A DNA stretch of 64,000 bases from Methylobacterium sp. J-068 (GCF_022829445.1 NZ_JAKSXY010000084.1:1-64000); one strand, 5' to 3'. Positions 18,493 to 27,473 are shown, numbered from the stretch's first letter. Notes: a model not told the origin generated them from the sequence alone. Translations and numbers: made by a program.

Positions 18493-19032
18493 TCAGGCGC
18501 TGCCGATCGCGATTCCGGCGAGCAGAACCAGGGCACCGCCGAGCATGACCTGCAGCGCCGCCCGCCAGAACGGCGTCGCCATGTAGCGCGTCCGGATCGC
18601 CGAGATCAGCACCAGTTCCAGCACCACCACGACGATGGCCAGCCCCGTCGCGAGGCCGAAGGCGTTCGGCCAGGAATCGGGGATCGCGTAGGGCAGCGTG
18701 TGGCCGAGCCCGCCGAGCGTGGTCATGACGCCGCAGACGAGGCCGCGCATCCACGGCGTGCCGCGCCCGGTGATGGTGCCGTCGTCGGACAGGGCCTCGG
18801 TGAAGCCCATGCTGATCCCCGCGCCGATCGAGGCCGCGAGGCCGACCAGAACGGTCGCGCCGTTGCTGTGGGTCGCGAAGGCGGCGGCGAAGATCGGCGC
18901 GAGCGTCGAGACCGAGCCGTCGATCAGGCCCGCGAGGCCGGGCTGCACGTAGCGCAGCACGAAGGCGCGATGGGCCTCCTCCGGTGACAGGGGCAGGCTC
19001 TCGGACGATGGGGCAGCGGGGTTCGCGATCAT
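18493..19032 (-). CDS. VIT/CCC1-type iron transporter, MbfA C-terminal-like, without ferritin domain
   Basis: About 179 residues. After a short polar arm with SPEEAHRAFVLRYVQPGLAG comes GLIDGSVSTLAPIFAAAFAT, then ASIGAGISMGFTEALSDDG, RGLVCGVMTTLGGLGHTLPY and two further hydrophobic helices. These segments closely resemble the vacuolar-iron-transport half of MbfA, a rhizobial inner-membrane ferrous iron exporter. MbfA normally has an N-terminal ferritin-like domain of over 100 residues, which is absent here. The ATG at 19032 is preferred over 19056, which lies inside the upstream palindrome and at the predicted transcript start. Iron or manganese export is inferred. The metallophosphoesterase follows. 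Confidence 0.82.
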   Translation of the reverse strand: MIANPAAPSSESLPLSPEEAHRAFVLRYVQPGLAGLIDGSVSTLAPIFAAAFATHSNGATVLVGLAASIGAGISMGFTEALSDDGTITGRGTPWMRGLVCGVMTTLGGLGHTLPYAIPDSWPNAFGLATGLAIVVVVLELVLISAIRTRYMATPFWRAALQVMLGGALVLLAGIAIGSA

Positions 19033-19050
19033 GGCAAGGGTCCAGTCTGG

Positions 19051-19080
19051 ATTCATTCCAATCTATAGATTGGAATGAAT
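19051..19080 (-). promoter_or_regulatory. Perfect 30-bp palindromic operator over the VIT-gene promoter
   Basis: ATTCATTCCAATCTA (19051-19065) is followed directly by its exact reverse complement (19066-19080). On the minus strand TTGTTT (19083-19088) and TATAGA (19062-19067) could be -35 and -10 boxes with a 15-base spacer, so the palindrome covers the -10 box. This is the geometry of a repressor site. The sequence does not match the Irr, RirA or Zur consensus as I know them. Confidence 0.7.
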
Positions 19081-19276
19081 ATAAACAAGACGCCGGATGC
19101 CCGTTCGGCCGCCTTTCGAGCCGCATGGCCGCCGTTGCGCGGCGGCGCCGATCGGCGCTAGACAACCGCCGGCCCCGGATTGCCCGCTCATGGGGGGCGG
19201 CGCGCGATGGCCCTCGCGGACCTCGCGGGATGCCGGCCGCGATGCCCCGTGACCTCAGCGACGCGAAAGCGAAGTG

Positions 19277-20026
19277 ATGAGCCTCGTCAAACGCATCGGC
19301 CGCGCGCCCGCGGTCCAGCAGGTTCTCGGCATCCTGGCCGGCGCCTACCTGCGCCTCGTGCGCCGGACCAACCGCTTCACGGTGGAGCCGGCCGGGCCCG
19401 ATGCCTGGCTCGACGGCCTCAGCCCGTTCATCGCCGGCATGTGGCACGGCCAGCACACGATGATCTCGTTCATGAAGCGGCCGCACGACCGCATCGCCAC
19501 GATCATCTCCCGCTCGGCGGACGGCAACGTGAACACCATCGCGCTGACCCGGATGGGCGTGCGCGTCATCCGCGCCTCGGGTGCCCGTGGCCGCGTGGTC
19601 CGGGATGCCAAGGCCAAGGGCGGGGCCGAGGGCCTGCGCGCCATGCTGCGCGCGCTCAAGGCCGGCGAGAGCGTGGCCTTCAGCGCCGACGTGCCCAAGG
19701 TCTCGCGCCGGGCGGATGCGGGTATCCTCACCCTGGCGCGCTTCTCCGGCCGGCCCATCCTGCCCGTCGCGGTGGTGACAAGCCGGCACTGGCGCTTCGA
19801 CAGCTGGGACCGGGCCTGCCTCGGCCTGCCCTTCGGCCGGGGCGCGATGGTCTACGGCACCCCGATCCACGTGCCCCGCGACGTGGAGCCCGAGGCCTTC
19901 GAGGCCCTACGGCGCCAGTTGGAGGCCGAGATGAACCGGGTCCACGACCGGGCCTACACCCTCGTCGGCCGGCTCGACCGCGTGGGCGGACACGAGCGCA
20001 CCGCCCCGTCGGCGCTTCCCGCATGA
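19277..20026 (+). CDS. DUF374 lysophospholipid acyltransferase-family protein
   Basis: A 249-residue protein of the DUF374 group. FIAGMWHGQHTMISF holds the likely catalytic histidine. Other blocks are TIISRSADGNVNTIALTRMG, GAEGLRAMLRALKAGESVAFSADVPKVSRRADAG and ILTLARFSGRPILPVAVV. The N-terminus is amphipathic, fitting membrane association. In alphaproteobacteria this family sits next to waaA and is thought to act in lipid A or phospholipid acylation; that is by context, not proven. The ATG at 19277 is preferred over the GTG directly before it. Its stop overlaps the waaA start (ATGA). Confidence 0.85.
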   Translation: MSLVKRIGRAPAVQQVLGILAGAYLRLVRRTNRFTVEPAGPDAWLDGLSPFIAGMWHGQHTMISFMKRPHDRIATIISRSADGNVNTIALTRMGVRVIRASGARGRVVRDAKAKGGAEGLRAMLRALKAGESVAFSADVPKVSRRADAGILTLARFSGRPILPVAVVTSRHWRFDSWDRACLGLPFGRGAMVYGTPIHVPRDVEPEAFEALRRQLEAEMNRVHDRAYTLVGRLDRVGGHERTAPSALPA

Positions 20027-21339
20027 GGTCCATGGCGAAGGCCCCTCCCCTCACGGCGATCCTCCGGGCCTATCGCTACGGCCTCTACCTCGGGGAGCCG
20101 GCGCTCGCGGGTCTGCTCGCCTGGCGCTCGCGGCGCGGCAAGGAAGACCCCGGACGGCTCGCCGAGCGGCGCGGCCTGCCCGGCCGGGCGCGGCCGTTGG
20201 GGCGCCTCGTCTGGATGCACGGGGCCAGCGTCGGCGAGGCGCTGTCCCTCGTGGGCCTCGTCGACGGCATGATCGCGCGCGGCTTTTCGGTGCTGGTCAC
20301 CACGGGCACGCGCAGCGCGGCCGACCTGATCGGGCGTCGGCTGCCGGCCGGGGCCGTCCACCAGTACATGCCCCTCGACGCGCCGCGCTGGGTCGACCGC
20401 TTCCTCGACCATTGGCGCCCCGACCTCGCGCTGGTGGCCGAATCCGAGATCTGGCCCAATACCGTCGTGTCCCTGCACGGACGCGGCATCCCCCTCCTCC
20501 TCGTCAATGCGCGGATGTCGGAACGCTCGTCCCGGGGCTGGGCGCGCTCGCCGCGCACCGCCGAGGCGCTGCTGGCGCGCATCGCCATCTGCCTCGCGCA
20601 GACCGACGACGACGCCGACCGCTTCCGCCGCCTCGGGGCGCCGCGCGTCAGCATCTCCGGCAATCTCAAGTACGATTCCGAGGTGCCGCCGGCGGATGGC
20701 CAGCAATTCGCGCATCTGCGCGATCTCATCGGCGAGCGCCCGGTCTGGGTCGCGGCGAGCACGCATCCGGGCGAGGATGCCATGGCGGCCCGCGCCCATG
20801 CGCGCCTGCGGACGCGCTGGCCCGACCTCCTCACCATCGTCGTGCCGCGCCATCCCCATCGCGGCGGCGACGTCGCGGCCTGCGCCGCCACCGAGGGCTT
20901 GCGCAGCGTCCGGCGCTCGCAGGGCGGACGGCCTCATGGCGGCGTCGACCTCTACGTGGCCGACACCCTGGGCGAACTCGGGCTGTTCTACCGCCTGAGC
21001 CGGATCGTCTATCTCGGCGGCTCCCTGGTACCGCATGGCGGGCAGAACCCGATCGAGCCGACGCGCCTGCGCGCCGCCGTGCTGCACGGGCCGCACATCC
21101 ACAACTTCACCCAGGTCTACCGGGCCCTCGACGCGGCCGGCGGGGCGCTGGCGGTGGCGGATGCGGACGACCTCGCCGCGACGCTGAACGACCTGCTCGC
21201 GGATCGCCCCCGCATCGAGGCCATGTACCGGGCCGGCGCGGCCGCGCTGAAGCCCTTCGAGGGGGCCGTGTCCCGCACCCTCTCGGTGCTCGATCCCTTC
21301 ATCGCCCAGATGAACCTCAAGGCCATGGCCGCGTCATGA
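20023..21339 (+). CDS. waaA: 3-deoxy-D-manno-octulosonic acid (Kdo) transferase
   Basis: A 438-residue GT-B glycosyltransferase that adds Kdo to the lipid A precursor. The N-terminal acceptor-binding domain shows WMHGASVGEALSLVG with Glu72 as probable base, and AESEIWPN. The C-terminal CMP-Kdo domain shows VAASTHPGEDAM, IVVPRHPHRGGDV and YLGGSLVPHGGQNPIEPTRL. No signal peptide is seen; the hydrophobic N-terminus suggests peripheral inner-membrane attachment. The start overlaps the DUF374 stop by four bases; ATG 20032 is an alternative. lpxK follows after a 114-base gap carrying a dispersed repeat. Confidence 0.95.
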   Translation: MRSMAKAPPLTAILRAYRYGLYLGEPALAGLLAWRSRRGKEDPGRLAERRGLPGRARPLGRLVWMHGASVGEALSLVGLVDGMIARGFSVLVTTGTRSAADLIGRRLPAGAVHQYMPLDAPRWVDRFLDHWRPDLALVAESEIWPNTVVSLHGRGIPLLLVNARMSERSSRGWARSPRTAEALLARIAICLAQTDDDADRFRRLGAPRVSISGNLKYDSEVPPADGQQFAHLRDLIGERPVWVAASTHPGEDAMAARAHARLRTRWPDLLTIVVPRHPHRGGDVAACAATEGLRSVRRSQGGRPHGGVDLYVADTLGELGLFYRLSRIVYLGGSLVPHGGQNPIEPTRLRAAVLHGPHIHNFTQVYRALDAAGGALAVADADDLAATLNDLLADRPRIEAMYRAGAAALKPFEGAVSRTLSVLDPFIAQMNLKAMAAS

Positions 21340-21391
21340 CGGCCGGTCTCGCTCAGCCCGCCCGGCGTATGAGCGAAGCCCGAATCCGCCA

Positions 21392-21427
21392 TCCCGAAGG
21401 GATCGACCGGATCTGGCATGAGACCGG
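21392..21427. repeat. Dispersed repeat copy between waaA and lpxK
   Basis: TCCCGAAGGGATCGACCGGA followed by TGAGACCGG matches the element at 371-408 at most positions. It sits inside what would otherwise be a continuous lipid A operon. Confidence 0.6.
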
Positions 21428-21453
21428 CAGGATACCGGCATGAGCGCGGCCTG

Positions 21454-22437
21454 ATGCGCCCGCCCGCCTTCTGGGACGCAGAGGCCGGCCACCCCGCCGC
21501 GCGCTTCCTCGCGCCCCTCGGCGCCCTCTATGGCCGCCACACGGCGGCGCGCATGGACCGCCCCGGCGCGACGGCGCCCTGCCCCGTGCTCTGTATCGGA
21601 AATTTCGGTCTCGGCGGCGCCGGCAAGACGCCGACGGCTCTCGCCGTCGCGGCGCTGCTGCGCGATCTCGGCGCGCATCCGGCCTTCCTGACGCGGGGCT
21701 ATGGCGGGCGCCTCTCCGGTCCCCTCCGGGTCGAGCCGGGCCGTCATCGCGCGCACGAGACCGGCGACGAGCCCCTCCTGCTCGCCCGCGTCGCGCCCAC
21801 CATCCTGGCGCGGGACCGGCCGGCGGGCGCCCGCCTCTGCGTGGCGCGGGGCGCCGACGTCATCGTGATGGATGACGGCCTGCAGAACCCGAGCCTGACC
21901 AAGAACCTCTCGCTCGCCGTCGTCGATGCCGGGGCCGGGCTCGGCAACGGGCGTCCCTTTCCGGCGGGCCCCTTGCGGGTGCCGCTCGCCCGGCAATGGC
22001 CGCATGTCCACGGCCTCGTCGTGATCGGCGCGGGCGCGCGGGGGGAGGCCGTGGCCGAGATGGCGCGCCGGCGCGGCTGTCCGGTCCACCGCGCCCGGCT
22101 GGTTCCGGGCGCCGATCTCGCCGGGCGGCGCGTGCTGGCCTTCGCGGGCATCGGCCGCCCGGAAAAATTCTTCGCGAGCCTGCGCGAGGCCGGAGCGGAG
22201 GTGGTCGCCACCCGCGCCTTCGCGGACCACCACCCCTACGGCGCCCGCGACACCGCCGGCCTCGCGGACGAGGCGGCGCGGCGCGGCCTCGACCTCGTCA
22301 CCACGGCGAAGGACCATGTCCGCCTGGAGCCCGCCTTCGCCGCGTGCGTGTCGGTGCTGCCGGTCGCCCTGCGCTTCGCGGAGGAGGCCGCGCTCCTGGC
22401 GCAGCTTCGCGCGCTCCTGGCGCTGCGATCAGGCTGA
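21454..22437 (+). CDS. lpxK: Tetraacyldisaccharide 4'-kinase
   Basis: A 327-residue kinase that phosphorylates the lipid A disaccharide at the 4' position, at the inner membrane. The N-terminus MRPPAFWDAEAGHPAARFL is typical. The P-loop variant is NFGLGGAGKTPT (50-61). Other blocks are LTRGYGGRLSGPLRV, TGDEPLLLAR, VIVMDDGLQNP, FAGIGRPEKFF and DHHPYGARD. The length matches the family. The ATG at 21454 is chosen because conservation begins there; no strong Shine-Dalgarno is visible. The convergent DUF2093 gene follows 23 bases away. Its product is the substrate for the WaaA reaction. Confidence 0.95.
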   Translation: MRPPAFWDAEAGHPAARFLAPLGALYGRHTAARMDRPGATAPCPVLCIGNFGLGGAGKTPTALAVAALLRDLGAHPAFLTRGYGGRLSGPLRVEPGRHRAHETGDEPLLLARVAPTILARDRPAGARLCVARGADVIVMDDGLQNPSLTKNLSLAVVDAGAGLGNGRPFPAGPLRVPLARQWPHVHGLVVIGAGARGEAVAEMARRRGCPVHRARLVPGADLAGRRVLAFAGIGRPEKFFASLREAGAEVVATRAFADHHPYGARDTAGLADEAARRGLDLVTTAKDHVRLEPAFAACVSVLPVALRFAEEAALLAQLRALLALRSG

Positions 22438-22460
22438 TCCTTGACGTCCGAAGACGAGTC

Positions 22461-22682
22461 TCAGACCGGGCGCCCGACCTCGGCGAGGCGCTTCATCACG
22501 GCCTCGGGGCTGACATAGGCCTCCTGCAGAGCGGCGCTCCAGTAGCGCAGGGCGTCGAGGTCGATCGGCTCGCCGGTGACCGCGCAGCGCACGAAGCTGC
22601 CGGGCTTGACCACCCGCATCGTGCCGTCGCCGTACTCGACCACCGCCTCGCCGGAAGCCCCGCGCTCGAAACGTCCCAACAT
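22461..22682 (-). CDS. DUF2093-family small protein
   Basis: About 73 residues. The conserved core reads VVEYGDGTMRVVKPGSFVRC, then AVTGEPIDLDALRYWSAALQ and EAYVSPEAVMKRL. This pattern defines DUF2093, a short alphaproteobacterial protein usually encoded beside lpxK. The VRCAVTG segment has one cysteine only, so no zinc site is evident. The ATG at 22682 has GAGAGG at fair spacing; a GTG at 22709 would add nine residues. Function unknown; conserved neighbourhood with lipid A genes is the only clue. Confidence 0.82.
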   Translation of the reverse strand: MLGRFERGASGEAVVEYGDGTMRVVKPGSFVRCAVTGEPIDLDALRYWSAALQEAYVSPEAVMKRLAEVGRPV

Positions 22683-22835
22683 GATCTTGCCCGCCTCTCG
22701 GCCGTTCACCCGTTCGCCCCCGTCTTAGGAGCCCGGCGCGCCGCTGTCGATCACGACACCCTCGACAGGTCCGGCGCGGGGTGCCTTAAGTCGCCCGATG
22801 CCGCAACGCCTCTCCCTCGCACGAACCCCGTTCGC

Positions 22836-23255
22836 ATGAGCCCGGACCTGATCCGCCTGTTCGAGGCCGCGCGCGCCGCGCAAGGCCGAGCCTACGCGCC
22901 CTACTCGCGCTTTCCCGTTGGCGCGGCCCTGCGCGACGAGACGGGCGCGGTCCATGCCGGCTGCAACGTCGAGAACGCCGCCTATCCGGTCGGCACCTGC
23001 GCCGAGGCCGGGGCCATCGCCGCCATGGTGGCGGCGGGCGGCCGGGCGATCTCCGAGATGCTGGTGCTCGGCCCGGGGCCCGGCCTCGTGACGCCCTGCG
23101 GCGCCTGCCGCCAGCGCATCCGCGAATTCGCCGGTCCCGCCGCGCGGATCCACGTCGCCGATGGCGCGGGCGTGCGCGCCGCCTTCACCCTCGCGGCGCT
23201 GCTGCCGGATTCCTTCGGCCCGGAAAACCTCGGTTCCGAGGTCGCTCATGGCTGA
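22836..23255 (+). CDS. cdd: Cytidine deaminase
   Basis: A 139-residue homotetrameric-type zinc deaminase converting cytidine and deoxycytidine to uridine and deoxyuridine. YAPYSRFPVGAALRDETG leads to the nucleoside-binding NVEN (44-47). Zinc ligands are Cys55 in TCAEAGAI, with Glu57 as proton shuttle, and Cys88 and Cys91 in PCGACRQ. The length is standard for the short Cdd class. It heads a four-gene salvage operon; its last eight bases overlap the phosphorylase start. Confidence 0.95.
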   Translation: MSPDLIRLFEAARAAQGRAYAPYSRFPVGAALRDETGAVHAGCNVENAAYPVGTCAEAGAIAAMVAAGGRAISEMLVLGPGPGLVTPCGACRQRIREFAGPAARIHVADGAGVRAAFTLAALLPDSFGPENLGSEVAHG

Positions 23256-24078
23256 GCCCGAGCCCGGAATCGCGGCCGCCGCCGGGCTCCTGCGGGCGCG
23301 GGGGCTCGAAGGACCGTTCGCCTGCGCCATCGTCACCGGCACGGGGCTTGGCGGCCTCGCGCGGAACCTCGAAGCGCCGGTCTCGGTGCCCTACGCGCAG
23401 ATCCCCGGCTTTCCCGAGCCGGGCGTCAGCGGCCATGGCGGGCGCCTGCATGCCGGCCGCCTCGCCGGACGGCGGGTCCTGGTGTTCGAGGGCCGGGCGC
23501 ATGCCTACGAGACGGGGGACGCGTCCGTGATGCGGGTGCCCCTCGGCGTCGCGCGGGCACTCGGCGCGGGCACCCTCCTCCTCACCAACGCCTCCGGCTC
23601 GCTGATGCCGGAGGTCGGGCCGGGTGCCATCGTGGCGCTCAGCGACCACATCAACCTGTCCGGCCTCAACCCGCTCGTCGGCGAGACCAGCGATGCCCGG
23701 TTCGTGCCCATGGTGGGCGCCTACGATCCGGAGCTGCGGGCCCATCTCCACGCGGCGGCGGCCGAGGCCGGCATTCCCCTGCGCGCGGGCATCTATGCCT
23801 GGTTCTCGGGGCCGAGCTTCGAGACGCCGGCCGAGGTGCGCATGGCCGGCCGCCTCGGGGCCGATCTCGTCGGCATGTCGACGGTGCCGGAGGTGATCCT
23901 GGCGCGCTTCTACGGATTGCGCGTCGCCGCGCTCTCGGTGGTGACCAATCTGGGCGCCGGCATCGGCGACGGCGACCCCCATCATGCGGAGACCAAGGCG
24001 GCGGCCGCGCGGGCGGGGGACGACCTCGCCCGCCTCGTCACCGCCTTCGTCGGCCGCCTCTCAGCGAGTGCCTCATGA
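23248..24078 (+). CDS. Purine-nucleoside phosphorylase (trimeric, PNP family 2)
   Basis: A 276-residue enzyme that splits purine (deoxy)nucleosides with phosphate to base and (deoxy)ribose 1-phosphate. Phosphate-binding segments are [22 protein letters not shown] and [30 protein letters not shown] and [14 protein letters not shown] form the base site region, and [14 protein letters not shown] with [14 protein letters not shown] is the family signature. It resembles PunA/XapA-type enzymes and not the hexameric DeoD type. It overlaps both neighbours, so expression must be coupled to cdd and deoC. Confidence 0.93.
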   Translation: MAEPEPGIAAAAGLLRARGLEGPFACAIVTGTGLGGLARNLEAPVSVPYAQIPGFPEPGVSGHGGRLHAGRLAGRRVLVFEGRAHAYETGDASVMRVPLGVARALGAGTLLLTNASGSLMPEVGPGAIVALSDHINLSGLNPLVGETSDARFVPMVGAYDPELRAHLHAAAAEAGIPLRAGIYAWFSGPSFETPAEVRMAGRLGADLVGMSTVPEVILARFYGLRVAALSVVTNLGAGIGDGDPHHAETKAAAARAGDDLARLVTAFVGRLSASAS

Positions 24079-24824
24079 TGGACGAACCCGCCGTCGCCCG
24101 GCGTGCCCTGCCCCTCCTCGACCTCACCGATCTCGGCGAGGCCTGTTCGGAGGCCGCGATCGACACCCTGTGCCGCGACGCCCGCGCGAGTGCCGTGGCG
24201 GCGGTGTGCGTCTGGCCCCACTATGTCGGCCGTTCGGCCCGGCTGCTCTCCGGTTCGCCGGTGCGGGTCGCCACGGTGATCAACTTCCCCGCCGGGGGCG
24301 ACGACGTCGAGCGTGCCGTGGAGGACACCGCCGAGGCGATTCGCGACGGTGCGCACGAGATCGACCTCGTGCTGCCCTATCGGGCCTTCCTGGCGGGCGA
24401 CGCCGCGACGGCCCGCGCCATGGTGGCGGCCGTCCGCGAGGCCTGCGACGGCGACCGGCTGCTCAAGGTCATCCTCGAGACCGGCACCCTGCGGAGCGCG
24501 GAGGCGATCGACGCGGCGAGCCGCCTCGCCATCGCGGCGGGCGCCGACTTCATCAAGACCTCCACCGGCAAGAGCCCGGTCTCGGCCACGCCGGAGGCCG
24601 CCGAGGCCATGCTGCGGGCCATCCGCGACCGGGCGGGCGAGCGGATCGTCGGGCTCAAGGTCTCGGGCGGCCTGCGCACCGTCGCCGACGCCGCGCGCTA
24701 CCTCGACCTCGCGGACCGGATCATGGGGCCGGCCTGGGTCTCACCCCGCACGTTCCGCCTCGGCGCCAGCAGCCTGCACGCGGCCCTGGTCGAGGCCGCA
24801 CGGCCCTCGGGGGCCGCACGGTGA
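24075..24824 (+). CDS. deoC: Deoxyribose-phosphate aldolase
   Basis: A 249-residue class I aldolase cleaving 2-deoxyribose 5-phosphate to glyceraldehyde 3-phosphate and acetaldehyde. The Schiff-base lysine is K161 in [12 protein letters not shown]. Partner residues are Asp97 in [12 protein letters not shown] and the lysine in [11 protein letters not shown]. The length and motif order are those of DeoC. A phosphopentomutase (deoB) would be needed to connect it with the phosphorylases; none is in this window. The start codon overlaps the preceding stop and the stop overlaps the deoA GTG. Confidence 0.95.
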   Translation: MMDEPAVARRALPLLDLTDLGEACSEAAIDTLCRDARASAVAAVCVWPHYVGRSARLLSGSPVRVATVINFPAGGDDVERAVEDTAEAIRDGAHEIDLVLPYRAFLAGDAATARAMVAAVREACDGDRLLKVILETGTLRSAEAIDAASRLAIAAGADFIKTSTGKSPVSATPEAAEAMLRAIRDRAGERIVGLKVSGGLRTVADAARYLDLADRIMGPAWVSPRTFRLGASSLHAALVEAARPSGAAR

Positions 24825-26134
24825 GGCTGCCGCAGGAGCTGATCCGGGCCAAGCGCGACGGAGCCGAGCTTCCGCCCGAGGCGATCGCCGCCTTCGTCGC
24901 CGGGCTCACGGACGGGCGCGTCACCGAGGGGCAGGCGGCGGCCTTCGCCATGGCGGTGTACTTCCGGGGCCTGTCCCTGGCCGAGCGCGTGGCGCTCACC
25001 CGCGCCATGACGGAATCCGGCACGGTGCTGGCCTGGGACCTGCCCGGCCCCGTCCTCGACAAGCATTCCTCCGGCGGCGTCGGCGATGCGGTCAGCCTCG
25101 CCCTCGCGCCGATGGTGGCGGCCTGCGGCGGCTACGTGCCGATGATCTCCGGGCGCGGGCTCGGCCATACCGGCGGCACCCTCGACAAGCTCGGGAGCAT
25201 CCCGGGCTACGACGCGACCCCCGACCTCGACCGCTTCCGCCGCGTCACGGGGCAGGTCGGCTGCGCCATCATCGGCCAGACCCCCGACCTCGCCCCGGCG
25301 GACCGGCGCCTCTACGCCATCCGCGACGTCACCGGCACGGTGGAATCGCTCGATCTCATCACGGCCTCGATCCTCTCGAAGAAGCTCGCGGCGGGCCTCG
25401 ACGGTCTCGTCATGGACGTGAAGACGGGTTCGGGCGCCTTCATGGCGGACCGGGACGCGGCGCGCGGCCTCGCGGCCAGCATCGTCGGCGTGGCCGAGGG
25501 CGCGGGCCTGCGCACGGTGGCGCTGATCACGGACATGGACTCGCCCCTGGCCTCGGCGGCCGGCAACGCCCTGGAGGTGGCCTACACCCTCGATTACCTC
25601 ACCGGCCGCGCCCGCGAGCCCGCCTTCCACGCCGTGACCCTGGCGCTCGGCGCCGAGATGCTGGTGACGGGGAGGCTCTGCCCCGACGTGGCCGAGGCCT
25701 CCGCCCGCCTGGAGACGGCCCTGGCCTCCGGCCGCGCCACGGAGATCTTCGCCCGGATGGTCGCGGCGCTCGGCGGTCCGGCCGATCTCGTGGAGCGCGG
25801 CGCGCGTCACCTGGCCCCCGCGCCCGTCATCCGCGTCGTGGCGGCGGAAACGAGCGGGTTCGTCGCTTCGGTGGAAACGCGGGATCTCGGGCTCGCCGTG
25901 ATCGGGCTCGGGGGCGGGCGCACGCGCCCGCAGGACGCCATCGACCCGAGCGTCGGCCTGACCGGCCTGCCCCGCCTCGGCGCACCGATCGAGCGGGGGC
26001 ACCCCCTCGCCACGATCCATGCCCGCGATGAGGCCTCCGCCGACCGGGCCGAGGCGACCCTGCGCGCGGCCTACCGGATCGGCGAGACGGCGCCCGCGCA
26101 GACACCCGCGATCCTGGAACGGATCGCGGGTTAG
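24821..26134 (+). CDS. deoA: Thymidine phosphorylase
   Basis: A 437-residue pyrimidine-nucleoside phosphorylase that splits thymidine or deoxyuridine to base and deoxyribose 1-phosphate. The N-terminal helical domain reads [20 protein letters not shown]. The signature [19 protein letters not shown] (81-99) continues into [20 protein letters not shown]. The C-terminal domain carries [20 protein letters not shown]. The GTG at 24821 overlaps the deoC stop (GTGA). It accepts deoxyuridine made by the cdd product, so the operon forms one degradative path for both purine and pyrimidine nucleosides. Confidence 0.95.
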   Translation: MRLPQELIRAKRDGAELPPEAIAAFVAGLTDGRVTEGQAAAFAMAVYFRGLSLAERVALTRAMTESGTVLAWDLPGPVLDKHSSGGVGDAVSLALAPMVAACGGYVPMISGRGLGHTGGTLDKLGSIPGYDATPDLDRFRRVTGQVGCAIIGQTPDLAPADRRLYAIRDVTGTVESLDLITASILSKKLAAGLDGLVMDVKTGSGAFMADRDAARGLAASIVGVAEGAGLRTVALITDMDSPLASAAGNALEVAYTLDYLTGRAREPAFHAVTLALGAEMLVTGRLCPDVAEASARLETALASGRATEIFARMVAALGGPADLVERGARHLAPAPVIRVVAAETSGFVASVETRDLGLAVIGLGGGRTRPQDAIDPSVGLTGLPRLGAPIERGHPLATIHARDEASADRAEATLRAAYRIGETAPAQTPAILERIAG

Positions 26135-26152
26135 CGGGCGCGCGGGCTGAGC

Positions 26153-26190
26153 GAGTCCGTCTCCGCTTCGATCAAACGGAGCCGGTCTCA
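26153..26190 (-). repeat. Dispersed 3'-end repeat starting at a stop codon
   Basis: On the minus strand it starts at the TGA of the His-rich protein and reads GACCGGCTCCGTTTGATCG, then AAGCGGAGACGG. The copy after the barrel protein at 43137-43173 differs by only a few bases. Confidence 0.7.
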
Positions 26191-26529
26191 GTAATCGTAG
26201 CGACCGTGCCCGCGATGATGATGATGGTGGTGATGGTGGCGATGACCCCAGCCACGATGGTGGTCCCAGCCGTGGTGGCGGCGGTGGCTCCAACCGTCGT
26301 GGCGATGGCCCCAGCCGCCGTGGCGCGGGCCGTCGTGGTGGCGTCGATGGCCCCAACCCTCGTGATCGCCCCGATACTGCACCGGCGTGATCTCGGCATG
26401 CGGGGCGGCGGCGAGGGGAAGGCCCGGCGCGGCGCTCGCGCTGCCCGAAGCGGCGAGGCCGCCCGCCAGAACCATGGCGGCCAGCAGCGCCCTGGCGCCC
26501 CGCAGCGTGCGCGTGCGTGATGTGGTCAT
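26188..26529 (-). CDS. Secreted histidine/glycine-rich protein
   Basis: A 113-residue protein. The signal peptide spans about residues 1-33 (LLAAMVLAGGLAASGSASAA). The mature half is made of HxGW/RRHH repeats such as GHRRHHDGPRHGGWGHRHDG and a run of eight histidines. It should bind divalent metals such as Ni, Cu or Zn in the periplasm, by composition alone. Similar low-complexity His-rich proteins are common in Methylobacterium and Bradyrhizobium. The gene is convergent with deoA and stands apart from metal transporters. A storage or buffering role is an inference. Confidence 0.75.
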   Translation of the reverse strand: MTTSRTRTLRGARALLAAMVLAGGLAASGSASAAPGLPLAAAPHAEITPVQYRGDHEGWGHRRHHDGPRHGGWGHRHDGWSHRRHHGWDHHRGWGHRHHHHHHHHRGHGRYDY

Positions 26530-26658
26530 GGGAAAAATCCCTCCTGTCCCGGTCGCCGGAAGATTCAGGCAGCGCCGGCGCGGCGCGTCCTCGGCATCCG
26601 GGATAGCGCAGGGGGACTGAACGCGGCCTGAGACCGGCCTTCAGCGGAGGTTCGGTTT

Positions 26659-27294
26659 TCAGGGCCGGCGATAGACCCAGACGCGGGCGGGCGGCAGGTT
26701 CAGCCAGACCCGGTTCGAGCGGCTGGCCGTGTAGGTGCCGGCATCGCAGCGGGCGGGGATCGGCGGCACCACCGCGTAGGTGAACTGCACGAAGGGCGCG
26801 CTCGGATGCATCATCGCGTGGGCGGTGTTCAGAAGGTCGAGGCGCTGCTCCAGGGGCTTGGTGAAAAGCGGCAGGCTCGACACCATGGCGGCCGCCTTCT
26901 CCGAGACCACCGACCCGAGGGTCTCGCGGATGTCGTAGGCGTCGCCGCGCACGATCGTGGCGCGCGGGAAGCGCTTGGCGAGGAGCTTGCAGAAATCCGG
27001 GTTGTACTCGACCAGGATCAGCCGCTCCTGCTCGATGCCGCGCCTGACCAGGGCCTCGGTCACCGGACCGGTGCCGGGCCCGAGCTCGATCACGGGGCCG
27101 CCCACGCGCGGATCGACGTAGGAGGCCATCGTGCGGGCGAGCATCTTACCCGAGGGCGTCACGGCGCCGGTGACGAGGGGCCGCTCGAACCAGGAGCGCA
27201 GGAAGCGCGCCTCGTCCTCCAGCGGGTCCCGTCGCGTACGGTTGGCACCGGAGGCGAGGTCGGCTTTGGCGCTGGAGCGGCGTAGCGGCGGCAA
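26659..27294 (-). CDS. SAM-dependent methyltransferase, PmtA-like phospholipid N-methyltransferase
   Basis: A 211-residue class I methyltransferase. SAM motif I is VIELGPGTGPVTEALVRRG (about 68-86), followed by LILVEYNPDFCKLLAKRFP and VRGDAYDI. MVSSLPLFTKPLEQRLDLL is the post-motif region. The N-terminal DEARFLRSWFERPLVTGAV and C-terminal FVQFTYAVVPPI patterns fit the bacterial PmtA/ribosomal-RNA-adenine-dimethylase-like group that methylates phosphatidylethanolamine. The start appears to be TTG at 27294 with GAGGA at about 10 bases; the first 25 residues are basic. Substrate assignment is moderate; phosphatidylcholine formation is expected in this lineage. Confidence 0.8.
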   Translation of the reverse strand: MPPLRRSSAKADLASGANRTRRDPLEDEARFLRSWFERPLVTGAVTPSGKMLARTMASYVDPRVGGPVIELGPGTGPVTEALVRRGIEQERLILVEYNPDFCKLLAKRFPRATIVRGDAYDIRETLGSVVSEKAAAMVSSLPLFTKPLEQRLDLLNTAHAMMHPSAPFVQFTYAVVPPIPARCDAGTYTASRSNRVWLNLPPARVWVYRRP

Positions 27295-27473
27295 GACCCT
27301 ATGTCCTCAGATCACGGGTTGGGAAGGAAAGGCTAGACGACGAAGCTCACCGGCAGTCAAGCGAGCATCCACAGAACGCGCCCGACCGCCGACCGGGATC
27401 GCGCGAGCGGTGCCGGACCGCCACATGCGATAACCGGATCCGCGACCGTTTGATCCGCGGGTCGCCACGTCGC

